A DNA stretch of 64,000 nt from JBNAVJ01 sp049700455 (GTDB lineage Bacteria; Bacteroidota; Ignavibacteria; Tepidaquicellales; Tepidaquicellaceae), in contig JBNAVJ010000001.1 of NCBI GenBank assembly GCA_049700455.1, positions 682,001 through 746,000 on the forward strand, in the 5' to 3' direction. Each line of letters begins with the position of its first letter. Positions within the stretch are counted from its first letter, which is position 1. The translations under genes and the position numbers were made by a program. The notes below the pieces were generated by a model that saw only the letters and a list, made by a program, of their open reading frames with translations, did not search any database and had not been told where the DNA came from. Shown here piece after piece: positions 17,006 through 24,721 of this stretch.

Positions 17006-18415
17006 ATGGATGTAGAATTACTTTCACGTCTGCAATTTGCAGTTACAGTTGCTTTTCATTTTATCTTTCCTCCAATAACAATTGGGTTAGGAACGATGCT
17101 CTGTGTGATAGAATGGCTTGGTTGGAAAAGAGACGATGAGCATTATAAACTATTGGGGAGATTTTTTTCAAAAATTTTAGCAATAACTTTTGCCGTAGGT
17201 GTTGCTTCCGGACTTGTAATGGTACTGCAATTTGGAACAAACTGGTCAAGATATTCAGCGTTTGTTGGAGATATATTTGGGGCTCCACTTGCTGCTGAAG
17301 CGATTTTTGCTTTTTTTCTTGAATCTACTTTTCTTGGACTTTATCTCTTTGGAAGAAACAAAGTATCTCCCGGGGTTCACTGGTTTTCAATTTTAATGGT
17401 TACAGTTGGTTCTGTGATTTCTGCTTTTTGGATATTGGTAGCTAACTCTTGGCAACAAACTCCTGCAGGTTTTGCAATTCAGAACATTGCTACAGGGCAA
17501 ATTATTGAAACCAGTAGTCTTATGACTGGCTATGATCCCACAATGTACAGAGCAGTATTAACAGATTTTTGGGAGGCTGTATTTAATCCAAGTACAATCT
17601 TTCGTTTTGCACATACAATTTTTGCTTCGTGGATAACGGGAGCTTTTATTGTTGCAGGGGTCAGTGCTTATTTTCTTTTGAAAAAGAAGTATGAACAAAT
17701 TGCAATGAAAGGCATTAAATTAAGTTTAATTTATGGGTTTATTTTTTCTTTGTTGCAATTATTTCCTGTAGGACATGAACATGCTCGTGATGTTTATAAA
17801 TATCAACCGTCAAAATTTGCTGCGATACAGGGACTTTATACAACAGAGAAAGGGGTACCTTTAGTACTTTTTGGTTGGGTTAGTGATGATATACCCCCAC
17901 AACTGAAAGCAAAAGTAGGTATTCCTGGTATACTAAGTTTTCTTGTAACAGGGAAATTTGACGCGGAATTACAAGGACTTGATAAAATCCCTTCAGAAAA
18001 CCGACCACCACTATGGCTAACTTTTGTTTCTTACCATAATATGGTCTTGCTTGGAGGGTTATTCATCTTGATTCCTTTGATTGGTTTATTTAAACTTAAA
18101 AGAAAAAAAATAGGAGAAAGCAGAAAGTTTCTAAAAATTTTGTTTTGGTTTATTCCCTTACCAATTATCGCCTGTCAGTTTGGCTGGGTTGCTGCTGAAG
18201 TCGGACGTCAACCCTGGATTGTATATGGACTTTTAAGAACTTCTGATGCTTTCTCTCTTACAGTACCTGCTGGGCAGGTGTGGTTTACTTTCATTCTTTT
18301 TACGATTTTCTATGTGATTATGACAATTATTTATATTTGGCTTTTAATTCGAGAACTTAAAAAGGGAATTACTTCTGAACAAATACCATTACAAGGAAAG
18401 GAGGTATTAGCATAA
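17006..18415 (+). CDS. cydA: Cytochrome bd ubiquinol oxidase subunit I
   Basis: Haem-bearing subunit of the high-affinity terminal oxidase that reduces O2 to water; 469 residues, multi-spanning membrane protein. Haem ligand His18 lies in VAFHFIFPP, a second His in RFAHTIFASW, and the b558 Met in SYHNMVLLG. Glu98 and Glu106 (AAEAIFAFFLEST) match the conserved proton-path glutamates. GRQPW is present. The quinone-binding loop is short, so this is the S-type subfamily. About 150 AT-rich bases separate it from the divergent T9SS gene and contain a T7A7 tract. It overlaps cydB by one base (TAATG). Confidence 0.96.
   Translation: MDVELLSRLQFAVTVAFHFIFPPITIGLGTMLCVIEWLGWKRDDEHYKLLGRFFSKILAITFAVGVASGLVMVLQFGTNWSRYSAFVGDIFGAPLAAEAIFAFFLESTFLGLYLFGRNKVSPGVHWFSILMVTVGSVISAFWILVANSWQQTPAGFAIQNIATGQIIETSSLMTGYDPTMYRAVLTDFWEAVFNPSTIFRFAHTIFASWITGAFIVAGVSAYFLLKKKYEQIAMKGIKLSLIYGFIFSLLQLFPVGHEHARDVYKYQPSKFAAIQGLYTTEKGVPLVLFGWVSDDIPPQLKAKVGIPGILSFLVTGKFDAELQGLDKIPSENRPPLWLTFVSYHNMVLLGGLFILIPLIGLFKLKRKKIGESRKFLKILFWFIPLPIIACQFGWVAAEVGRQPWIVYGLLRTSDAFSLTVPAGQVWFTFILFTIFYVIMTIIYIWLLIRELKKGITSEQIPLQGKEVLA
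18397..18404 (+). promoter_or_regulatory. Strong Shine-Dalgarno of cydB inside the end of cydA
   Basis: AAAGGAGG lies ten bases before the cydB ATG at 18415 and within the last codons of cydA. It is one of the clearest ribosome binding sites in the window; many genes here have no obvious one. It supports the chosen cydB start and translational coupling of the two oxidase subunits. Confidence 0.75.
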
Positions 18416-19440
18416 TGGAACCCACATTGCTTCAAACAATCTGGTTTTTATTGATAGCTGTTTTGTTATCAGTCTACGCAATTCTTGATGGATTCGATTT
18501 TGGAGTAGGGATATTGTCACTAATGACAAAAGGAAAGGAAGACAAAAGATTATTGATGAATTCAATTGGACCTGTGTGGGATGGTAATGAAGTATGGCTC
18601 CTTGCTGGCGGCGGTTCAATTTTTGCCGCTTTCCCCTTTGTATATGCAACAGTGTTTAGCTCCTTTTATCTTGCTGTTTATTTGTTGTTGTTGGCTTTAT
18701 TTTTTAGAGCCATTTCTTTTGAATTTCGAGGTAGAGTTGATTCGGAAAAATGGGGAAAATTTTGGGAATATAGTTTTGGTTTTGGTAGTTTATTTCCTCC
18801 AATACTACTTGGCGTTGCCTACGGCAATATTATTAGAGGGATTAATTTAAATGAATCAAGAATCTTTACAGGAAGTTTTTTTGACCTGCTTAATCCATAC
18901 GCTATTGTAATAGGTTTGCTTGCCCTGACGATGTGTTTGATGCAGGGAGCAATTTATCTTACTTTTAAAACTGAAGGAGAATTACAAGCTAAGTTTGAGG
19001 GTATTGCTACTAAAGCGTGGATTGCTTTTGTTTTGCTATACTTTATCTCAACTATCTATACTTTTTTTGAAGCAAGATTTCATTTTCAAGGTATAACAAG
19101 TCTACTCTGGTTCTGGGTTGTTTTTATTGTATTTCTTGTTTCTTTAGTTATGATACCTGTTGCACTTAAATCGAAGAACAACAAAAGAGCTTTTCTATTT
19201 TCTTCGGTTACAATTGCCTCAATGATTGGTTTATCTGCAATAGGGTTGTTTCCCAAAATGGTCCCCTCCAAGATAAATCTGAATTACAGCTTAACTGTGA
19301 TGAATGCTTCTTCAACAGAACGTACTCTTGTTACGATGTTAATAATTGCTTTAATAGGAATGCCTTTTGTTATAATCTATACAGTTTACATATATCGGGT
19401 GTTCAAAGGCAAAACCAGGCTTACAGAAGAAAGTTATTAA
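18415..19440 (+). CDS. cydB: Cytochrome bd ubiquinol oxidase subunit II
   Basis: Membrane partner of CydA, 341 residues with about eight hydrophobic helices. The family start IWFLLIAVLLSVYAILDGFD, then FGVG, and the segments GPVWDGNEVWLLAGGGSIFAAFP and FRAISFEFRG are diagnostic. The order cydA-cydB with a one-base overlap and a terminator immediately downstream defines a two-gene operon. No cydCD or small CydX subunit was seen here; a short CydX could be missed. Confidence 0.96.
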   Translation: MEPTLLQTIWFLLIAVLLSVYAILDGFDFGVGILSLMTKGKEDKRLLMNSIGPVWDGNEVWLLAGGGSIFAAFPFVYATVFSSFYLAVYLLLLALFFRAISFEFRGRVDSEKWGKFWEYSFGFGSLFPPILLGVAYGNIIRGINLNESRIFTGSFFDLLNPYAIVIGLLALTMCLMQGAIYLTFKTEGELQAKFEGIATKAWIAFVLLYFISTIYTFFEARFHFQGITSLLWFWVVFIVFLVSLVMIPVALKSKNNKRAFLFSSVTIASMIGLSAIGLFPKMVPSKINLNYSLTVMNASSTERTLVTMLIIALIGMPFVIIYTVYIYRVFKGKTRLTEESY

Positions 19441-19456
19441 ATAATTTTGTTTTTAT

Positions 19457-19491
19457 TCGGGTGGAAATGATTAAACTCCACCCGAGTTTTT
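19457..19491 (+). terminator. Rho-independent terminator of cydAB
   Basis: Inverted repeat TCGGGTGGA / TCCACCCGA with nine perfect pairs around an 11-base loop, followed by a run of five T. It begins 17 bases after the cydB stop codon. Confidence 0.9.
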
Positions 19492-19621
19492 AAATTTTAT
19501 ATTAAGCTGCAACATATAATACGCTTATTTCTTCTTGTCTGTTAAAATGCTGTTAACCATTATAAATATCTTTATTTATCAAAAAAAAGGGTATAACTTA
19601 CATTAAATAACTATTACGGAA

Positions 19622-20608
19622 ATGTTAGATAAGTTTGCTGAAGATCTTAAGAAAATAAGAGAAGCTAAACATATCTCTTTAATTCAAATGTCTGAATATA
19701 CTAGGATTCATTTAAACGTTCTTGAAAGGCTTGAGAGAGGTGATTTTAATTTTGTGGAACAACCTTATATTAGGGCTTTTTTGAGACATTATGCCAGTTT
19801 TTTAGAATTAGATGAAAAGGATGTCTTATATGCTTATGATATGGCTAAAAGTGGAAGATATCAACCATTGGTTAAAGAAGAGACTAATTTACAACAGGAA
19901 TCCAGAACTGAAAATATTTCGTCAACTTCTGATGAAATAAATAATGTTTTTGAAATAATCCCAGAACAACAAACTTCTGTAGAGAAAAAAGAAGAATCTT
20001 TACGCATAAAAAAAGTATTGGTATATGAAAATCCTGCAGAAAAAGAAAAAGCTCTTGGACTTAAGTCATTTATGGACGAAGATAAGAAAATAGGCATTTC
20101 TCCAGCTGTTTCCAGAACATTAGGATATATCATTGTAATTGTGATTTTACTTGTGGGAATTTATTTTATAGTAGATACTTTTTTAATATCTCCCAGCAAA
20201 CCCCGCGAACAAATAATAAGGCGAAGTTTTGATACAGTAGTGAGGGAAAATGAACGCAAACTTCTTGGGATACGTTCAAAAGAAGAAATTGAAGATTCTC
20301 TTAAGAAAATACAATCTTTTCAGGATTCGTTAAAACGATTGAGTGCTGATTCACTAACCCTTGAAATAGTTGCGCTTGATAAGGGGAAAATTATTATTTT
20401 TGTTGATACATTATTACTCTCAGCCCGTACAGAAGAAAGATTTAAAGCAAATGAGAAAGGTTATATAAAAGCAAAAAACTCATTCTGGATTTCCTCTAAT
20501 GATGCTGATAAATTTCAGTTTTTTGTCAATAGAAAGCCACTTTCTATAAAAGAGAAAATAATAAAAAACCTTAAAGTTACAAAAGAAGGAATAGTAAAAA
20601 AGAAGTGA
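19622..20608 (+). CDS. RodZ-like helix-turn-helix membrane protein
   Basis: 328 residues. The N-terminal Xre-type HTH (LKKIREAKHISLIQMSEYTR, then ...LERLERGDF and YIRAFLRHYASFLELDE) matches the RodZ cytoplasmic domain. After a charged linker there is one transmembrane helix at about residues 166-188 (LGYIIVIVILLVGIYFIV). The C-terminal periplasmic part resembles the DUF4115 beta domain. RodZ ties MreB filaments to the envelope; here the neighbour is ligA, not the mre genes, so the function is inferred from architecture. Its stop overlaps the GTG start of ligA by four bases. Confidence 0.82.
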   Translation: MLDKFAEDLKKIREAKHISLIQMSEYTRIHLNVLERLERGDFNFVEQPYIRAFLRHYASFLELDEKDVLYAYDMAKSGRYQPLVKEETNLQQESRTENISSTSDEINNVFEIIPEQQTSVEKKEESLRIKKVLVYENPAEKEKALGLKSFMDEDKKIGISPAVSRTLGYIIVIVILLVGIYFIVDTFLISPSKPREQIIRRSFDTVVRENERKLLGIRSKEEIEDSLKKIQSFQDSLKRLSADSLTLEIVALDKGKIIIFVDTLLLSARTEERFKANEKGYIKAKNSFWISSNDADKFQFFVNRKPLSIKEKIIKNLKVTKEGIVKKK

Positions 20609-22623
20609 AAGACTTAGCTAATATTAAGCAAAGAATAGAAGAATTAAGGGCGAAAATTAAAGATGCTGATTATAAATACTATGTCCTTAACGAACCGGAT
20701 ATAAGTGATTATGAATATGATATGATGATGAAAGAATTGGAAGCTTTAGAATCTCAGTATCCAGAGTTGATTACACCAGATTCTCCCACCCAACGGGTAG
20801 GAGGAGAACCAATTAATAAGTTTGAGGTTGTATTTCATAAAATTCCAATGCTTTCTCTGTCAAATTCATATGATTTTGGAGACCTTATAGAATTTGACAG
20901 AAGAGTAAGAAATATACTGGGAAATGAAGTGTACGAATATGTATGTGAGTTAAAATTAGATGGAATTGCTGTTTCTTTGATGTATGAAAACGGTATTTTT
21001 ATTAAGGGGGCGACTCGTGGTGATGGAGTTAAAGGTGATGATGTGACAAAAAACCTTAGGACTATTAAGTCCCTGCCTCTTTCTGTGACATCAGATAAAT
21101 TTAAAAATTTTGAAGTACGTGGTGAAGTATTTATTAATAAAGAGGACTTTGAAAAAATAAATGAAGAACAGTCTCTTAAAGGTGAGAAGACTTTTGCTAA
21201 TCCAAGAAATACTGCTGGTGGAACTTTAAAACTTAAAGATAGTAGAGTAGTTGCTCTGAGGCCTCTGAACCTTTTCGTATATTATCTTTATACAGAGGAA
21301 TATCCACTGAAATCACAATTTGAAAACTTACAAATCCTTAAACAGTTAAAATTTCCTGTTAATAAATATACAGAAAAGGTAAAGAACATCAATCAGGTAA
21401 AAGCATACTGTGATAAAATGGAAGTTTTGAGATCTGATTTACCTTACGAAATAGATGGTATCGTTGTAAAAATTGATTCACTTTCCCAGCAACGGATTCT
21501 TGGTACTATTGCTAAATCACCGCGTTGGGCAATTGCTTATAAGTTTAAAGCACAAGAACAGATTACAAAACTAAAAGCTATAACCTTACAGGTTGGTAGA
21601 ATAGGAACTATCACCCCTGTTGCAGAGCTTGAGCCAGTATTTCTGGCAGGTTCTACAATTTCTCGTGCTACACTACATAACTTTGATGAAATTAAGCGTA
21701 AGGACATAAGGGTTGGCGATTATGTTAAGGTTGAAAAAGGAGGTGATGTTATTCCTAAAGTTATTGGAGTCCTAAAAGAAAGAAGACCTCCTGAAGGTCT
21801 TAAAGAGTTTCAGCCACCAACAGAATGTCCAGAGTGTGGAGCAAAGTTGTATAAACCTTCAGATGAAGTTTCCTATTATTGTCCTAACTATTTTTGCCCT
21901 GCGCAAGTACAGGGGAGAATTGAACATTTTGTCCAACGAAATGCTATGGAAATTAATGGTCTTGGTACAGCAATAATAGAACTGTTGATAAAAGAAAACT
22001 TCATTAACGATATAGCTGATTTGTATGATTTATATAAGTATAAATCAAAACTTGTTAATATGGAAGGATTTGGTAAAAAAAGCGTTTCAAATATACTGTC
22101 ATCCATTGAAGAATCTAAAAAGAAACCTTTTGAAAAAGTTTTGTTTGCAATTGGAATCCGACATGTGGGGGAAAAGACAGCTAGAATACTATGTGACCAC
22201 TTTCACAATATAGATAACTTACAAGCTGCTTCTATAGAGGAAATTTCAAGTATATATGAAATAGGGCCTAAAATTGCCGAGAGTGTATATAATTTTTTTC
22301 GCGATAAAAAAAGTAAAACCCTGATTGAGAGACTAAAAAAGGCTGGATTAAAATTTGAGATAGAACAAAAACAAACACCACTCAACCCAAATTTTTCGGG
22401 TAAGACATTTGTGTTGACTGGTACGCTTGAAAATTATACCCGAGAAGTTGCTACCGAATTGATAGAAAAATTTGGGGGACGTGTAAGTGCTTCTGTTAGT
22501 AAAAAGACCGATTATGTGCTTGTTGGTGCTGATCCTGGTAGCAAATACGAGAAGGCAAAAGCACTTGGAGTTAGAATTATTTATGAGAGGGATTTTGAAA
22601 AAATGTTGGGCAAATTTACTTGA
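20605..22623 (+). CDS. ligA: NAD-dependent DNA ligase LigA
   Basis: Seals nicks in replication and repair; 672 residues, normal length. Domain order: Ia (NEPDISDYEYDMMMKELE), adenylation domain with the AMP-accepting Lys118 in CELKLDG, OB fold (RVGDYVKVEKGGDVIPKV), a four-cysteine zinc finger (CPECGAKL ... YYCPNYFCPAQ), helix-hairpin-helix repeats (GIRHVGEKTA, IYEIGPKIAESV) and a C-terminal BRCT domain (GKTFVLTGTLENYTRE). The start is GTG at 20605, overlapping the upstream gene by four bases. The 3' end overlaps the convergent outer-membrane protein gene by eight bases. Confidence 0.97.
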   Translation: MKDLANIKQRIEELRAKIKDADYKYYVLNEPDISDYEYDMMMKELEALESQYPELITPDSPTQRVGGEPINKFEVVFHKIPMLSLSNSYDFGDLIEFDRRVRNILGNEVYEYVCELKLDGIAVSLMYENGIFIKGATRGDGVKGDDVTKNLRTIKSLPLSVTSDKFKNFEVRGEVFINKEDFEKINEEQSLKGEKTFANPRNTAGGTLKLKDSRVVALRPLNLFVYYLYTEEYPLKSQFENLQILKQLKFPVNKYTEKVKNINQVKAYCDKMEVLRSDLPYEIDGIVVKIDSLSQQRILGTIAKSPRWAIAYKFKAQEQITKLKAITLQVGRIGTITPVAELEPVFLAGSTISRATLHNFDEIKRKDIRVGDYVKVEKGGDVIPKVIGVLKERRPPEGLKEFQPPTECPECGAKLYKPSDEVSYYCPNYFCPAQVQGRIEHFVQRNAMEINGLGTAIIELLIKENFINDIADLYDLYKYKSKLVNMEGFGKKSVSNILSSIEESKKKPFEKVLFAIGIRHVGEKTARILCDHFHNIDNLQAASIEEISSIYEIGPKIAESVYNFFRDKKSKTLIERLKKAGLKFEIEQKQTPLNPNFSGKTFVLTGTLENYTREVATELIEKFGGRVSASVSKKTDYVLVGADPGSKYEKAKALGVRIIYERDFEKMLGKFT

Positions 22624-23254
22624 GAAAAATTACACCAAACTTAAGCTGAAATCCTCCTACATCTTTTATAGGCCTGTTTTTCAAACTATTAACCTCCTTA
22701 GTAAGTACAGGTAAGTAATAAAAACGAGCGTCAAAACTAACTCCAAAAGAAGATGATTCGTTATAATCAAGACCAATTCCAATATAGGGTCCAAAGGCAA
22801 AACCAGCATTGAAATACTTAAATGCTTCGAAGTACCCTTTATCATAAGGATTTGTTAAGATAAGAGCGGGGGCAATCCCTCCTGTTATCAGTGGTTTAAA
22901 ATTACCCTCAATATCATCTTTGAATATGTAATATTGAATACCAATATTGAGTGGAATAAGAAATATGCGCTTTTCTTTGTCGGGGACGTAAGAATTTCCA
23001 TATATATCAAATTGTTCAAACTCGCGATTATCGGCTACTCCTGAAACTCCTAACCCAAATGAAAGATAACTAAATTTGCCCAGAGGATAAAAGACCACAG
23101 AAGATAATCCAAAACCCTTGTCTCCATAAATCAGGTTCAGTCCCCAATTATTTTTTGTTTCCCGTGGTTTCGTTTTTATGGAATCCCCTAAAAATTGGGT
23201 GTAACCCATTGAATATGTTATCAAAAGAAAAAATATTAATATTGTTCGTTTCAC
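22616..23254 (-). CDS. Small outer-membrane beta-barrel-like protein
   Basis: 212 residues with a clear signal peptide (about 1-20, ending SMGYTQ). The rest alternates polar and aromatic/hydrophobic residues in strands such as YLSFGLGVSG, LNIGIQYYIF and FGVSFDARFYYLP, and ends with a hydrophobic strand ending in Lys, LKFGVIFLK. This pattern fits an eight-strand-type outer-membrane barrel. I do not recognise a named family. It is a single gene, convergent with ligA and divergent from trmH. Confidence 0.65.
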   Translation of the reverse strand: MKRTILIFFLLITYSMGYTQFLGDSIKTKPRETKNNWGLNLIYGDKGFGLSSVVFYPLGKFSYLSFGLGVSGVADNREFEQFDIYGNSYVPDKEKRIFLIPLNIGIQYYIFKDDIEGNFKPLITGGIAPALILTNPYDKGYFEAFKYFNAGFAFGPYIGIGLDYNESSSFGVSFDARFYYLPVLTKEVNSLKNRPIKDVGGFQLKFGVIFLK

Positions 23255-23319
23255 AGATTTTATCAGTTTTATTGCAATTTTTAATGCTTAAATTTTAACC
23301 TATTATAAGTTAAGTAAAA

Positions 23320-23907
23320 TTGACGGAAAAAAGACTGAAAAAAATTCTATCAGTAGTATCAAAAAGACAAAAAAATTTCACTCTTGTCCTTGAAAACATT
23401 CATGATCCTCACAATGTAAGTGCAATTTTAAGAACCTGTGATGCAGTAGGGGTTGATCAAGTTTATCTTATTTATAACACTAATAAATTCCCTAAAATAG
23501 GAAAAGCTTCTTCTGCAAGTGCAAAAAAATGGGTTGATATGGTCAAATTTGATAATGTTAGGGATTGCTTTAGTAGCCTTAGGGAACAGGGATACAAAAT
23601 CTATTCTACTCATTTACAAAATGAAAATAATACTATATTATATGATGTTGATTTTACTGAAAGTGTAGCTATTGTATTTGGAAATGAACATAGTGGAGTT
23701 TCAGAGGAAGTAAAACAAAATTCCGATTCTAATATTGTAATTCCAATGTTTGGAATGATTCAGTCTTTAAATGTGTCGGTTTCAGCAGCGGTGTGTCTAT
23801 ATGAAGCTCTCAGGCAACGACTGTTGAAAGGGTTTTATGATAATTCTTCTTATAGCCCGGTAGAACTCGAGCAAAAACTTAATTACTATTTAAAAAAATC
23901 AAAATGA
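23320..23907 (+). CDS. TrmH-type tRNA/rRNA 2'-O-methyltransferase (SpoU family)
   Basis: 195 residues, single-domain SPOUT methyltransferase. Motif 1 is LENIHDPHNVSAILRTCDAVG with the catalytic Arg, motif 2 VAIVFGNEHSGVS, and motif 3 IPMFGMIQSLNVSVSAAVCLYEALRQR. The pattern is closest to TrmH, which methylates the 2'-OH of guanosine 18 in tRNA, but an rRNA target cannot be excluded. The best start is TTG at 23320; no ATG fits upstream of motif 1. It overlaps kdsA by four bases. Confidence 0.88.
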   Translation: MTEKRLKKILSVVSKRQKNFTLVLENIHDPHNVSAILRTCDAVGVDQVYLIYNTNKFPKIGKASSASAKKWVDMVKFDNVRDCFSSLREQGYKIYSTHLQNENNTILYDVDFTESVAIVFGNEHSGVSEEVKQNSDSNIVIPMFGMIQSLNVSVSAAVCLYEALRQRLLKGFYDNSSYSPVELEQKLNYYLKKSK

Positions 23908-24719
23908 AAAAAACGTCAATCTTTAAAGCTTTAGGTATTAAAGAAAGTAACCTATTATTAATAGCAGGTCCCTGTGTCGTGGAAAGCAGAGATATTGTTT
24001 TTCTGATATGTGATAAACTCAAAACAATTTCAACCAAACTGAAAATTCCTTTTGTTTTTAAATCATCTTATCAAAAAGCCAATAGAACCTCAATTCATTC
24101 TTTTAGAACAATAGGAGTAGATAAAGCATTACAAATTTTGGGCGATGTAAGAAAAGAATTTGATGTAATGGTACTAACGGATATCCATTCAGAAATAGAA
24201 GCTGGTATAGCAGCTGAAGTTGTTGATATTTTACAGATTCCAGCTTTTCTTTGTCGCCAGACTGATATTTTAATTGCAGCTGGTGAAACAGGGAAAATAG
24301 TTAATATTAAAAAAGGACAGTTTATGGCTCCTGAAGATATGAAATATCAAGCAGAAAAGGTTGAAAGTACGCATAACAACAAAATTATATTTACTGAACG
24401 GGGATCATTTTTTGGATACCACAATCTTGTAGTTGATATGCGAAGTATAACTGTAATGAAGCAATTTGGATATCCTGTCATATTTGATGCTACCCATTCA
24501 GTACAAATGCCCTCAAAAGAAAATGGGGTTTCTGGTGGAGCTCCTGAATTTATTGTTCCGCTTGCTCGAGCTGCTATTGCAACTGGGGCTGATGGAATTT
24601 TTATAGAGACACATCCGCAGCCCAAACGTGCACTGAGTGATGGGAGTAATATGCTCAAACTTAATTATGTAGAAAAGCTGTTAAAAACTTTATTAAGAAT
24701 AAAAGGAACAATTAAATAA
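23904..24719 (+). CDS. kdsA: 3-deoxy-8-phosphooctulonate (Kdo-8-P) synthase
   Basis: Condenses phosphoenolpyruvate with arabinose-5-phosphate to give Kdo-8-P for LPS inner core. 271 residues, a TIM barrel. Conserved parts: LIAGPCVVESRD, FKSSYQKANRTS, DIHSEIEAG, DILQIPAFLCRQTDIL, KKGQFMAPEDM, TERGSFFGY and DATHSVQ. Presence indicates a Gram-negative envelope. It is translationally coupled to trmH by a four-base overlap, and ends two bases from the convergent S9 peptidase gene, leaving no room for a normal terminator. Confidence 0.96.
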   Translation: MKKTSIFKALGIKESNLLLIAGPCVVESRDIVFLICDKLKTISTKLKIPFVFKSSYQKANRTSIHSFRTIGVDKALQILGDVRKEFDVMVLTDIHSEIEAGIAAEVVDILQIPAFLCRQTDILIAAGETGKIVNIKKGQFMAPEDMKYQAEKVESTHNNKIIFTERGSFFGYHNLVVDMRSITVMKQFGYPVIFDATHSVQMPSKENGVSGGAPEFIVPLARAAIATGADGIFIETHPQPKRALSDGSNMLKLNYVEKLLKTLLRIKGTIK

Positions 24720-24721
24720 TA